Positions 12,256-24,437 of a DNA stretch of 64,000 bases are shown piece after piece. Made by a program: the position numbers and the translations under genes. This DNA is from Sipunculus nudus (taxonomy: Eukaryota > Annelida > Sipuncula > Golfingiida > Sipunculidae). The notes under the pieces are model-generated. The model worked only from the letters and a program-made list of their open reading frames with translations, did no database searches and was not told the DNA's origin. The DNA is taken from positions 66,620,929 through 66,684,928 of the forward strand of contig CM049312.1 of NCBI GenBank assembly GCA_026874595.1, given 5' to 3'. Within the stretch, counting starts at the first letter, position 1. Each line of letters begins with the position of its first letter.

Positions 12256-13983
12256 ATGAAACAGGGTAAAGAAATTTATGGTAAAGAAGAAATTTTAAAT
12301 GAATGTAGCAACCATTTCCGGTCGATATACACAGAAGCAAGTGATCACATATGTACAAATGGCGAATGCACTTATTATGATTCAGAAACTATTCCAAAAC
12401 TCAGTAAGTTAGAAAAAGAATTGCTCGAAAAACCGTTATCAAAAGAGGAATGCTTAAAAGCACTAAAAGATTTTAAGGAGGGAAAAAGCCCAGGTTTAGA
12501 TGGATACACGTCAGAGTTTTATAAATATTTCTGGACGGATTTGGGAGATTTATTTTATAATTCTGTCAACTATTCTTATGAAAAAGAACTACTTTCGATT
12601 GAACAAAGACGTGGATTAATTACTCTGCTGCCAAAAAAGAATAAAGACAGGACTATATTAAAGAACTGGCGACCCATATCATTATTGCCTGTGGACTATA
12701 AAATTATTTCAAAAGCTATTTCTAATCGTATTAAACTTCTTTTAAAAGGCCTGATACATACTGATCAAACTGGTTTTGTCCCAGGAAGATTTATCGGTGA
12801 AAATCTACGGAAAATCCAGGATGTCCTTAATCTAACAAAATTGAATAAATTATCCAATATTTTGCTTCCTATAGATTTTGAAACCGTATTGGACACATTA
12901 AATTCGTCCTTTATTTTCAAAACACTAGAAACCTTTGGCTTTCCAACAAATCTCATGGATTAAAATATTATACAGTGATATAAGCAGCTGTGTACAGAAC
13001 AATGGATACTTGTCGCCCAGGTTTACAATCGAACGCGGGGTACGTCATGGTTGCCCACTCTCCCCCATTCTTTTCGTATTATGTGCAGAAATAATGGCGA
13101 TAAAAATTCGGGAGAACAAACACATAAAAGGGATAACGATTAAAACACAGAAATCAAAATAGCTCAGCTGGCTGACGACACAACATGTTTCGTGGCAGAT
13201 GAAACATCTGCAAAAAATCTTTTAGACTTATTGAAAACATTCCAATTTCATTCTGGTTTAAAAATCAATCTAAACAAAACGGAGGCTCGTTGGGTAGGAT
13301 GTAGAGCTGGTAAGGAAGACGGAGACTTGCCAGTAAGATGGACTAGGGGACCTTTCGAAACCCTTGGTATAACCTTCTATGAAAATGAGACACAAACTGC
13401 AATTTTTAATTTCAAAAAGAAAATGGGCAACATGAAAACGTCGCTTGATTCATGGGCTAAACGTAACCTTACATTAACAGGACGTGTTGTAATAATTAAA
13501 ACCCTAGGACTGTCAAAATTAGTTTACTGTATGTCTAATTTTCACATTCCAACACATCTTTTGAAGGAAGCACAATTTCTAATAAATGATTTTCTATGGC
13601 AAGGAAAACCACCTAAAATTAAACATTCGGTCATGATAAACGGCACACAGAAAGGAGGATTACGAATGCCTGACATAGAGACACAAGATAAAGCAAGGAA
13701 ACTAACATGGATCGACAAAATACTATCTTACATATCGAAACTTAATGAATTAATCGAGTCATACTTTTGTGAAAATAGCTTAACCATGCTAGACATTGTA
13801 AAAAGTCGCTGCTTCATTGATTTGCCTGCTCAACTTCCTTATTTCTACAAAGATATTATTAATAATCTGCGAGAAATTAAACTAACACTTGCACCAATTG
13901 ACGATGAGGAAATTGCTTCCGAGTTTAAATGGTGTAATAATCTTATAAATATCGAAAACAAATCACTCTATTACAAAACATGA
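12256..13983 (+). pseudogene. LINE reverse transcriptase domain, disrupted
   Basis: The polymerase core reads GKSPGLDGYTSEFYKYFW, then NWRPISLLPVDYKIISKAIS, TDQTGFVPGRFIGENLRKIQ and, after a shift near 12945, RGVRHGCPLSPILFVLCAEI. After another shift near 13150 it reads IAQLADDTTCFV. The catalytic pair of Asp is at 13174-13179; the residue before Ala is Leu where Tyr or Phe is usual. Thumb-like sequence follows to a TGA at 13981-13983 that sits where relatives have Trp. The region 11825-12250 just before it holds the usual linker (YWKFNNELL; later KWHEEGERCTKY). Domain order and spacing match L1/Tx1 ORF2. Confidence 0.92.
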
Positions 13984-14858
13984 TACAAAAAGGGAATCAG
14001 AACAATTAGAGATATAATTAATGATTCTGGCGAATTTCTCTCTGTGAGAGAACTTGTGAAAAAATTTAATATAAGAACTAATTTTATAGAATACTATGGT
14101 CTGATCAAGAGCATCCCAAATGAATGGAAAGCTAAACTTAAAAATTACAAAAATAACAAAAATACTGATCATGAAACCTGCGAGGAAAATACGAACAATG
14201 TAAGCATGACAAAATACAGATGTAGAGACTACTATGACAAGTTAATACAAAAGAAAACAGAAGAACCAACATCCTTACTTCAATGGAACCATGAATATGA
14301 ACTTTCACTGACAGAGTTTTATGACAACATATATAAATCTGTTAAAATATGTAATTCTAAAAGATTGAAAGACTTTCAATTTAGATTTATACACATGATT
14401 ATACCATGTAGATCCAGATTATATAAGATGAAGATTTTTACTGATAATATATGTGAACTTTGTGGCTTACAAGAGGAATCTTTGGAACAAAATTTATAAA
14501 TTGCAACCGAATACAACTATTCTGGGACCAAATAATAACATTTCTGAAACAAAATCTGTCAGAAGCAACGTTAACATTAACAAAAAGAGCTATGTTATTG
14601 GGGATAGACACGGAATCACAAGATGTCGTTACTTACATTGTCATGTTAGCAAAATATTATATTCACGTACAAAAATGCAACAATGAGGAACCTGTGTTTA
14701 AATTATTTTTGCAGTTCGTGACAAATGAATTGGATATGGAAAAAATGCTCCTGAGAAAACGGGGGAAAGAAACGGTTTACGATAATAAATGGGCAAAAAT
14801 TTATGAGAATATAAAAAAATCTTTTAAAGTAGGACCCTATAACCCCCCCCCCTCCTAA
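13984..14858 (+). pseudogene. LINE ORF2 C-terminal region with degenerate Cys motif
   Basis: The same frame continues past the TGA as YKKGIRTIRDIINDSGEF and runs to ICELCGLQEESLEQ. This is the start of the C-x-x-C...H...C motif found at the end of L1-type ORF2. The His position reads Gln and a one-base shift follows at about 14490, after which FINCNRIQLFWDQI continues in another frame. The last stop is at 14856-14858, just after a run of nine cytosines. It confirms that the ORF reaches its normal 3' end. Confidence 0.85.
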
Positions 14859-14989
14859 AAAAACTATAAATCTATTAATAAAATACATTAATAAAAGCAT
14901 TTTTATTGATATAATTACAGTCTTCTTGTCACCTATTTTAGGTTATCGATAAAGAAATGTAACATATCCTGGTAACCAGAAATAATAAT

Positions 14990-15120
14990 GTGAATTTAGT
15001 GAGATGCATACATATTTGCGTACATATATGTGTATGTTTCTGAATATGCATGTTTATATTTGTATAAGTTAAAAAGTGAGAATATGAGTATGTATGTATA
15101 TATATATATGTGTGTATATA

Positions 15121-15167
<47 letters not shown>

Positions 15168-15660
15168 GTATTTTGTCAGTATTTAAAGGTTTCGATCCAT
15201 TTTCGTACACAATATGTGTAAAATCAAGAGTTAATATTAGCACGTGTGCATAATTATGTATATGTGTATGAGTATATGCATGTGTGTGTATGTATGTATA
15301 CATATGTATACGTATATATGTATATATATATAAATATATATATGTTTATGTGGATATATTTGTACAGGTCAATCTTCAACAATTGTCGTCGATTATGAAA
15401 ACAAAAAAATTGTAAATTAAATTTGTATATGTGTTTATTTAAATATGTGAGAATATGCATGCATATATATATATATATATGTATATTCTAGTATTATCTA
15501 AAGGTTTCAATCCACTTTCGTACAAAGTACACAACAAGAGTTAATATTAGCATGTGTGTATATTTATGTATAGATATGTTTCTATAGATATATATGTACA
15601 TGTGAATCGTCAACAAATGTCGTCAATGATGAAAACGAAAAAAAAGGTGTAAATTAAACG
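14990..15660. repeat. TA/GT microsatellites with a diverged ~320 bp tandem duplication
   Basis: A TATA/TGTG-rich tract runs from about 15090 to 15167, with more at 15290-15350 and 15460-15485. Between them a block beginning near AAAGGTTTCGATCCATTTTC (about 15185) and continuing through GAGTTAATATTAGCACGTG recurs at about 15500-15560. The segment with GTCGTCGATTATGAAAAC at about 15384 recurs at about 15618. This is an old tandem duplication around microsatellites. Confidence 0.75.
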
Positions 15661-15884
15661 TCAAAGCTGAGACGACAAAAAAGATAAGAAAGAAAAGAAA
15701 GAGAAGAAAAAAAAGAGAAAGAAAAAAAAAGATTGTCGAAGATATTTGACCGGTTATTATTGACGTATAAAGAAGAGACTGAAATAAGGAAGATATGAAA
15801 GATGAATTAAATGTATGATTTAAGGCAAAGAAGCTATTCCTGACGAAAGAAATGAAAATATTCATATACCTCATTAATTACAGA

Positions 15885-16025
15885 AGCAGAACTAACGGGA
15901 CTTCCAGGGGTTCCGGACCGGGTCACCATTTTATCCACTGCCACATATTTTGTAAGGGTTTCAGACCAATTTGTGCGGCCTGGCCCCCCTTTTCCGGACC
16001 TTCAGATCTGTTGTTAGGTTTTGTA
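15885..16025. repeat. dispersed repeat, second copy near 44940-45100
   Basis: The phrase TTTCAGACCAATTTGTGCGG, followed by CCTGG-CC-CCCTTTTC-GGAC, occurs here (about 15958-16000) and again at about 44985-45025. Both are followed by a TTAGGTTTT motif. The short open frames over it on both strands are repeat by-products. Confidence 0.6.
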
Positions 16026-17144
16026 GAGACCAAGTATTTAAGGTGGGAATCCACTCAAAGGAAGGAATATTATGTTTTGTATGTATGTTACATACTCCAC
16101 ATAGACCATCTATAAATGTCAATGATAAACCTCCTGCACACATTTATTCGAACAACATGATTTTACACCTATAAGCTGAGGAGCGATAATAAAAAAAAAT
16201 AAATAGAGCAAGTATACCTAAACAGTTCTACACTTTAAAATGCGCCAGTCTATTTGTTTAAAAGACTAATATATGAGACTGTCCTATGTATTAGTGAAAC
16301 ATCGAATATATTAGACTGTCCTTAAACACTTACTAGGACCTGTATTTATTGGTTTGAAAAGCTGTAAATAAAGATTCTTTTGTAACTCGAATTCATGATA
16401 AGCGGGCAAAATGAATAAAGAGAACAGGGCTTGAAGCCATTTCCACGAAATCTTATCTTTTGACTGGGGCAAAGGTCATTTGAACATTCTAGTTCTGAAT
16501 CCGTCTAAAATGGCCACTAGGATAGACCCATTATTAGCTAAATTACACAGATATCATTCAAGAATTCATAAGTTCCTTTTCATCTCATCAGTTTTAATAT
16601 AATTAAAACCTGTAAGAATCAGAAATGCATAGAAATATATCCATCCTCATTGTTCATACTATATTTTCATGCAATCAGTTAAGCCATTCGTAAAATTCCT
16701 ATTGTTTTGTTTGAAATTCACACAGTGAAACATTGGGGAAACTATTTAAATATGTTTCACAAAGAAACTTTGCATCTAGTGAGGTCCCTACATGGGAGCA
16801 TTTGCCTCTCACTGTAGTGTCAGTAATCCAGCGTGGCTGCCGGGAGGCCATATTTGAAACCTGGGCATAGCTGTGCCCTGACTTCCTAAGTGTAGACCTT
16901 CACAGGTCCATTGTTTGTAGTTTCCTTTTTGTTATTTTTGACCAGCTCAATGGCTATTTTGATACATTAGAAAACATTTATTCGATCAATAACATATTTT
17001 CGCGGCCATATTTAAAATCTAGATTGCGGCTACCAGAGGGCGCGTATTTTGGGGTCTATTTTTTAAGATGCAAAGGGGCGGTAGTATCACTAGCAATTCT
17101 GGTAAAAACAGGCCTTAGCTACGGTTGACACCAGAATTATTGCT
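16026..17144. other. intergenic, no gene recognised
   Basis: AT-rich sequence with no conserved frame. A moderately G+C-rich piece at 16790-16920 looks repeat-like but has no partner in this window. Confidence 0.5.
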
Positions 17145-17303
17145 TGTAACCCTTTGTCATGTTGTGTAACCCCTTGTTACGTCCTGTAACCCCTTGTCAC
17201 GTAGTGTAACCCCTTGGCACGTAGTGTATCCCCTTGTCACAATATGTAACCCCTTGGCACGTAGCGTAACCGCTTGTCACGTACTGTAACCCTTTGCACG
17301 TAG
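17145..17303 (+). repeat. 20-bp minisatellite, eight units
   Basis: Eight head-to-tail units of about 20 bp with consensus TGTAACCCCTTGTCACGTAG can be read. The unit length is strictly kept at 20 except in the last, which is a base short. Changes between copies are point substitutions such as TTGTCAC/TTGGCAC. It is too short-period and too divergent for a CRISPR array, and there are no spacers. Confidence 0.9.
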
Positions 17304-19765
17304 TTCGGAATGAAATTCTGCATATGTGTAAAGTATGTAGTTACTTAGTCGAGCAAGCATTGAAAGGCGGTTAACTGCACCAAGCATATCGTAAAAAAAA
17401 TTTTGGTGATATCAGACTGTAAATCCCCGCCTTTACGGTTTTTTCATCTGTGGAATTTTACAAGACACTTCATTTGGACTTGATCTTTACTGGAGGTCTA
17501 CTTAATGCATCTTGGATTTGACAACAAGTGGAAGACAGTGTACTTGACTCTACTCTGGTTTTTATCATCAGTGGAATTCTAATCGAAGCCTCTTTTGGTT
17601 AAGATCTCCACTGAAGGTCCAGGTGATAGCTTTTGTGAGCGAATTAACACTAGGGTATATTATTTTGGCCCATTATTAGATTGAAAAACCATATTTCATA
17701 GTTCCTTAATATCGTGGTATACAGTCGATAAGTAAGGGTTTGATGTTATAAGCAATGAGAACCCAAAAGAAAGGCTTCCAAGGAATATGTACAGGAAACT
17801 AAATACAGAAGCTGTATTGACGGGTCAAAATATAGAAAATATAGCTCACCCCCAAACTAATTGCAAGAAATTGTTTTATGATGATTTTCTCTACGATAGG
17901 ACCCGCTTAGTCAATTTATAAAAAATCTACCAAATTGCACCCTGGCCGTCATGTCCCTAAATAGACCATTAATAAATTATTTTTCATCATAGTTTTTAAT
18001 TTTATCATCACAAGGCTTTTGGGGTCTAAAAATCCCCTAGAATCAACGTCTTTATGTAGTGATATGACTGGCATACCATTGCCGGCAAAAACCCAAAAAT
18101 GGTCATAAATCTTTTATTTTTCATCATAGGGTTAAAACTTTGTTATTTACCACCAAGTTTTTGGCGTCCGAAAATCCATTGAGCCGTACACCATCGCCTG
18201 GTCAGACAGATTCTTACACAGCACAATATAGTATGACGATCACAGAGGCTCGATGCCTCCCTGCAGATTCATTCGTTTCTCCAACGCCAGACCTCGTTAT
18301 TTCCAGTTGCATTGCCTACTGCTTGTAATTATCTGTCGGGAAAATTGTTTGGACAGCGCTTTTAATTCAGTAGCAGCTGTCATCCAGAAAGCTAACCGAC
18401 TGATCGGTTCTTAATAAAACTGTCATCCGAGAAATTCGCTTCACATAGTTGAGAGGGGCTTCCAGTCTTTTCTGCTTATTTTTTCTACCCAAGCGTAGAG
18501 CCAGTGATTTTCAGTTTAAAATCTGGCTATATTCATTTTTCAAAATGGTCACATTCCGCTTTTTTCAGCAGTATTTACTAAAGCGAGGGGAAAACAGTGT
18601 TAAATTAAAATCATCAATATTAATACATTGTTTCACGAGCTGATTTTAATATTTGTACCATTCAAGGGCTATTGGCAACATCTAACAAGCGGAAACCAAA
18701 TACTTAAACAGAGTTAATATTTTACAGATTATTTACAAAAGGGTAAACAAACCAAATCCGGAGTTATTTTTATTTTGTGAGGAAATTTATCATATTAATG
18801 TCCCTCGGAAAAACGGTCCATTTCTTGAATATAGTTTAAGTTTAACAAATACCCATTTCATGACCTAGTCCAAAACCTTTCAAACATTGCATGGCCCGTC
18901 ATCTGAAAAAGTCCATTATATGTTTATAATTATTACCCGCTACTCGTTGTCTTGTAAGCGAGTTACCATGCACGAGCTTCCGTTTACATGTTAACTGTTA
19001 ACGTCCGCATTCACTGAACTCGTGAACATTTAACGCGGTAAATACGGCACCCTGTGTTAAAGTCACTTTGTTTTAATATGTATATTACCTGCTGCTGGAT
19101 TGTTTATAGCTACTTTCCCAGCCTTCTTTCCGCGAGCGCTGTGCAACACATATAAAGCAAGTTGGGATCTTTTTTACATCGGTGGCCGGGCACGCTGTCA
19201 GCCACATTGGACAATCCATTTTTTTTAAAGATATTTTATGGCAACAATTACATTAAAACTTCCACATTTTTAGGATTGGGAATTCCGTTTGAGTGTGTCG
19301 ATTCCGTGGTTCCCTCCGGCTCTATAAGCGGAACTTCGCTGTTTATTATTAGGTTCTTTAAGTGGAAAACCAAATAAGTGCCATCCAGAGCCATTTAAAC
19401 AAACCCAAGGCGACAGTAGCCCATCTTTTCGTTTTGTTTAATACCGTGTTGTAACGCTGACACAAAGAAAAGCTGCATTACGCACACAGCGAGCACTGAC
19501 ACAAAGCAAACAGCCAGCATGCAGCCAGCAGTGCTTACAACCCAGCCTGGCTACTGTGACATCACAGGTCATTAGGGCACCGGTCACTCCTGACTATCTG
19601 TTTGAATGCAACGGTCAAAACAGGATATATTAAATGATGTTTTATGGATCTCAAACAGATTTTTGTTAACAAATTTTTAGTTCATCAGTGATAACATTTA
19701 ATGTATATAATTAGTATTTATTTTGTATTTAAAGTCGTTTCCTATAACCTTTGACAACTATTTGT
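17304..19765. other. intergenic, no gene recognised
   Basis: No recognisable frame. A 71-codon open frame at 19162-19377 has no ortholog that I know, no clear splice context and no family motif. Confidence 0.45.
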
Positions 19766-20046
19766 TCATGAGTAATCTGGACTTTAAGGCTATCAAACGA
19801 GTGCCGGAACATATGTATCTGAGACAGGAGTATTTGTCACGTCGGACCAACGACCTGTCAAGTTAACATTTAATATGCTTAGTATAAAAATTGTGTTTCA
19901 GATCGTTTTATTCATTTATTCATGAGGAATCTGGATTTTTAAGCTCGCAGACGTGACAGTCCTGGTAATTATTAAGACAAAGTGCCAGCATTTATGCATC
20001 TGATTCAGAAGTATTTGTCACGTCGGACCGACGACCTGTCAAGTTA
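19766..20046. repeat. direct duplication, ~100-125 bp copies
   Basis: Two copies, about 19766-19866 and 19918-20046, share a beginning of TTCATGAG-AATCTGGA and an ending of TATTTGTCACGTCGGACC followed by ACGACCTGTCAAGTTA. The second copy has an insertion of about 25 bases in its middle. The ends are better conserved than the middle. Confidence 0.75.
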
Positions 20047-20169
20047 GTGGAGTGACATTTTCATAATAGCAGGAAGCAAGGATGATTTACCTCAAGGACG
20101 AATACTTTAATCCAAGAAATTTTCAAATTTCGACCAAAAACAAATCCGTCGGTTTTGCATCTTTTGCAG

Positions 20170-20475
20170 CCTCTGTTCGTGATAACCGCCAAGAGGAAAC
20201 CGGTTTCTGTCGCTCAGGTTAAGCGCACAGGACCAGAAGCAAGGAGGTCGCGAGTTCAAATCAAAACCAAGTGCGGTGAGATCTGCACGGTCGGCCACAA
20301 CCCGAGCGCAGGGTGAGCGCATGGCAGACAAATGGGAAGGCTCTACCCCACAACCGTGTATCACTCACAAATGAGTGCATCTTTCGAAGGTATCTCAGTG
20401 TTATGGCCCACTAATGGGGTATTACACACTCAGGATCTGCAAGTGCGGTAGACACAGGGCCTAAGGATATAAAAT
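20170..20475 (+). mobile_element. tRNA-derived SINE, copy 1
   Basis: The head resembles a tRNA: GTCGCTCAGGTTAAGCGCAC (box A region, about 20207-20226) and GCGAGTTCAAATC (box B, about 20251-20263). A body follows with AGGGTGAGCGC and CGTGTATCACTCACAAATGA, shared with the copy at 37650-37875. RNA polymerase III would start at the head. There is no coding potential; the minus-strand open frame across it is fortuitous. Ends are approximate, and no target duplication was found. Confidence 0.7.
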
Positions 20476-20479
20476 AAAT

Positions 20480-21865
20480 GAAAGGAAGCGTGTGCTACCA
20501 CCCTGTCAGGTAGTTCTTAACCGAAATGGAACTCTGTAGATGTAAATAGTTAGCTTTAGAATTAGATTAATTAACATTAATGAAATGTAACTGATACTTC
20601 CACCAACAATTTTTTTTTTTAAATATGAAACTCAGGTAAGATAAATATATCTTTTTCTGGTAGCTGTATCAAATTCTTTTTAACTTAGTAACTTTAATGG
20701 ATTCGTGTGTAAGACAGTGTAATAAAATATTCGAGTATCGTTATATTACATTTCGACTTTAGCCACTTGTATCTCAGCATTATATAGAGTCACAATTTCT
20801 CCAGGTACCTATTTTGCAACAACTATTTTGATACATATTTCTTATTAATGATCACTTAATTCCCTTTTAATTACAATCGTCTTTGGTGTTGCAGGTTAAT
20901 ATTTCCTCTAATTTCACGAAAACCATTGCCTGAGAAACATTGACAATTCAGCCGTTTGTCTCCCGAGAACCTTCACGCTTTGTATGTCAGATATTATTGA
21001 ATTATGGTGACTTATTATTGTTATACATGCATCGCATATATGGCATTTTAAGGGTAAAATGGATTAGAAAAATGTATATCTGTATTATTATAATTCTTTT
21101 AGCTGCAAACTATGTACAGAGAATAAAATTATGTGGTTCAGTAAACAGGTGATTATCTTAAAGAGAGAGGGAGAAACAAAACCAGCTGAGCTAAAATAAA
21201 GAGTAACAGGAAAAGATAAAAAAGAGACATACACATTAGCGTGCCATGCTATGGCCATAAAATATATATCTGGACGTACAGACCGGCAAAAGATTAATTA
21301 ACTGAACCAGTTAAAATGAAATATTTAAATCTAAAACAAAATAAGAGAGAGTAGAAAGACCAATGCACACACATATGTTAATTGCATCTAGATAAATGTA
21401 TCAGAAAAATTCACGGTACTATTACAGCCTCCTCAATTAATTGTCTTGCTTACTTTTTTATATTTTTAAATACAATTATAATGTTATTGACCTGATGCGA
21501 TAGTATAGGAAACATGTTCAAGCTTCACCCGCTTAAAACTATCTATTCCCTTTTACTTTTGATTGGCTTGAGAACTACTATATACTGGCTTCAAATAAAT
21601 CACAACTGCTAGAACAAGATAGCTGATTGAGGGCTGATACTAAGAAAACGTTCCTCTACAGCGTTTACTATTAAATCATCGAGGGTATTAACCACAAGTT
21701 ATTTTCTTATGGAATTATATGGAAAGTTGAGGCAAAGTAAAGCCAGCAATAGTAATCACGTCAGCTCTTTGAGAGATCTGTGCAATCTTTGTGATCTTTT
21801 CAAATATAAGAATTCCCACTGACAAAGATTCTTTTAATCAGGCCCTATTGTGCCATGAGACGTTA

Positions 21866-21913
<48 letters not shown>

Positions 21914-22620
21914 TATAGATATAGATGGACATTTTTTAATATTTAATAACATGTCATCCGCAACAAATAATGTTAGTATATGACTATTAAACATTAACTA
22001 TTTGCATCTTACCTTCCATTGCAATGATTTGATTAACGCCTATGTTTCTAGATGAGAAAAGCTGAAAAAGGTTACATGCTTCACAATACACACTGCATAT
22101 TTAAATCTAAATGCGCATGTTATTAATTAGTGACAGATGAATGTATCTCCTTGTATTTGCTTTCTGTTAATATCCCGAAGTCATCAGTAAACGGTTCTTG
22201 GTTTATAGATCAACAATCATTGACATTCAGCGTATCTCAGTTCAACAAGTATTCGCCTATATGTTAACAAATATATAATACAGAGGAATTATTTGTATTA
22301 AAGAAAAATATCCGGGTGGTTTGTGAATTTTCTGTATGCTCTAATTAAAAAATAGATTATCATTACATCATTGTTTATTATATTTCAACCTGAGGAACCA
22401 ATACATTCTATGCTTGATTCGAGACCAATAACGATTTGCCAGCTTAAACTCAACACACGAAATAATTTAATTTTAAAACCAAATTTATCCACAAAAGATC
22501 CCTTCCAGTAAATGTTCAATTGTATCAAATGTTTTCCATCATTCAAATGTATATGAAAGCTCAATATTTGTCAGTATGCCCTCCCACTGTCAGTGTTATA
22601 ATTTCATGGCAACAAAACAA
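20480..22620. other. AT-rich intergenic stretch with a (TA)n tract
   Basis: There is no recognisable gene. A TA dinucleotide tract occupies 21869-21910 and grades into GATATA units to about 21926. Short open frames are isolated and without family resemblance. Confidence 0.55.
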
Positions 22621-22623
22621 ATA

Positions 22624-23048
22624 CTGTGGTTGGCTTCATATTCGCGAGGCTGAAATTTCGCGATTTTTCAATTTTTAATGTTTCGCGAGGGTTTCATTTT
22701 CGCGATCTCACCAGAACCAAAATATTTGGTAAAGCCATACCTATGTGTGTTATAAAATGAGAATAAGTCATGAGTTTGTGATATTTTTCTCATATAACGA
22801 TGGGCCCGAACACAAAGCACAGGTAGTTAAGTTCAAATTAAGGGGAACGTTTTCCCTATACCTGCATGGATGTAACTTATTATAACAATTCTCATTGTTC
22901 TAATCTATTCCCATACAAATATTGGCTACATTAAATAAGAAGGACGTAATCCATTGGCCAATTATTCCCGAGGGTTTCATTTTCGCGATTATTTCCCATT
23001 CGTGAAATCGCGAAATTAAAACCCTCGCGAACAAAAAGGCAACCACAG
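22624..23048. mobile_element. MITE with CTGTGGTTG inverted ends and TA target duplication
   Basis: The left end CTGTGGTTGGCTT (22624 on) is the inverse of the right end ...CAACCACAG (to 23048). Both are flanked by TA (22622-22623 and 23049-23050), as in Tc1/mariner-type insertion. Inside each end is a series of TTCGCGA palindromes with GAGGGTTTCATTTTCGCGA near 22687 and again near 22970, so the inverted homology extends over roughly 80 bp. The length of 425 bp and lack of coding capacity fit a nonautonomous element. Confidence 0.8.
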
Positions 23049-23050
23049 TA

Positions 23051-24300
23051 TATGGTCCATTTGGATTAAAACAATCATACTTTCAATCAAGATAAAGATA
23101 CTTTCAAACACGGAAGGTTTTGAACAGTATTGATGTAAGACAGTTTGAAACATGAATATATAATACTGATAAGGGAAAAAAATCTTAGGGTGTCCTTTGA
23201 TGATGCCCTTTTGACCAAACTGACATATTTATTACACAATCGGTCAAAAAACAAAACGAAGTATTATTGAGCACAAACGTTTCTACATTGACAGTACACA
23301 CTAGTGACACTAATTTCCCATGTCCCATCAGTTGGCCTCACGTGACACTGCTACTATATGATGTTCGGGTACTGATCAACATATTAGCCAGATTTTCATG
23401 TGTCTGAAAGCCATTCTAATTGTAGCACTACTATAATTTTGCTCTTGGTGGCTAGTCCATTCGTCATAGCCACAAAAAGCGTGCCTTCATCTCTATGAGT
23501 GCAGCTTTACATCAGACAGTCTGTTAATCATATTGAGGTTTTCTTGTTCAGCTGGCTTTCGCTTTCTAAATTTATATACTTCACTCTTTATTCTCCCGGT
23601 ATAAGCAGTATTAACCGTCAGTAGTATCAGTTAGATAGTGCGGTGGTTGGCTTCTGCGGCATATAATTACACTTTGCTTCGGTAAAATTATTTAAAACAT
23701 ATTTTAACAGCATATTATGATATAGGCGAGTAAAAATGCTTCGGCTTATCCTCGCCCAACAGAGCCACTAGTAAAGGCGAACATAATCACCACCTGGTAA
23801 CTTGTCATAGCCGGCGTCAGTGATCATGTTCACTTGATACACAGAGAACAACGGATAATACGCTATGGCAATGCGCGCGTGCATGACACATAACCAGAAT
23901 ATCTGAGCATAAAACTGCACGATAAGAAAGTGTATTCTTTTCGGCGTTGCTTTTGATCTTGCAATCATGGTGTAACTTATATATATATATATATCCCTCT
24001 CATCTTGCACATATAAAAAATAGCCCACACTTTTTTTCAGAACCATGTCTAACACATTGTCCCTTGATCCTGGTGTGTGACCTATTCCATAAGTTTCAAG
24101 GATATATTCAAGGATAGCATTTCATAGCAAAGGCTGTATGAATTTGTACAATATTTTGCAAATATATTTATTTTGGTAGTAATTAGGTGCTTATTATGTT
24201 TGTGATATTTTCGGGGAATTAAAATGTCGACCGTTTACAAATTAATAAAATACAAGAATTGATATACATTAGAAAAACTACATTTGGCCAAAGGTAATGA
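23051..24300. other. intergenic, no gene recognised
   Basis: No conserved frame. A 95-codon minus-strand frame at 23768-24055 includes a TA-repeat translation and has no family resemblance. Homology to 40740 onward begins at about 24300, in the 3' flank of the CASD1-like gene. Confidence 0.5.
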
Positions 24301-24322
24301 CTTAACGTTTTACCATATTAAT

Positions 24323-24328
24323 TTTATT
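24323..24328 (-). promoter_or_regulatory. candidate polyadenylation signal AATAAA of the CASD1-like gene
   Basis: On the minus strand AATAAA lies 110 bases past the stop codon. An equivalent TTTATT in the paralogous flank near 40757-40766 is preserved. Spacing is plausible, but other AATAAA-like sites exist in this AT-rich flank. Confidence 0.4.
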
Positions 24329-24437
24329 ACTGTCCCAACACAAATTAACCCGGTCCCTTTCAACTATGTGTGAAATACATTTTTTCATTACATTATGCAT
24401 TGCACCAACAAATGCACCAAACGCCCTATGTTTAAAA

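Larger units (their letters stand above)
11063..14870 (+). mobile_element. Tx1/L1-type LINE, ORF2 nearly full length but broken
   Basis: The 3.8 kb region encodes, in order, an APE-type endonuclease, a linker, a reverse transcriptase and a C-terminal cysteine motif, as in ORF2 of L1-clade non-LTR retrotransposons. The phrases INVRGLQ, IGGDFNI, SPGLDGYTSEFYKYFW, NWRPISLLPVDYKI and GVRHGCPLSPILF place it near the Tx1/L1 group. The frame is interrupted about nine times: frameshifts near 11250, 11560, 11800, 12240, 12945, 13150 and 14490, and stops at 12108 (TAA) and 13981 (TGA, where related proteins have Trp). It ends near a C-tract at 14842 followed by AT-rich sequence. No ORF1 was found upstream. 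It is inactive, and the ancestral frame is still easy to follow, so decay is moderate. Confidence 0.92.

Noticed and set aside
17145-17303. Regular repeats that might be a CRISPR array
   Set aside because: Units are 20 bp head to tail without spacers, in animal nuclear DNA; it is a minisatellite.
20107-20364. 85-codon minus-strand frame
   Set aside because: It lies across a tRNA-derived SINE, whose box B and body account for the sequence.
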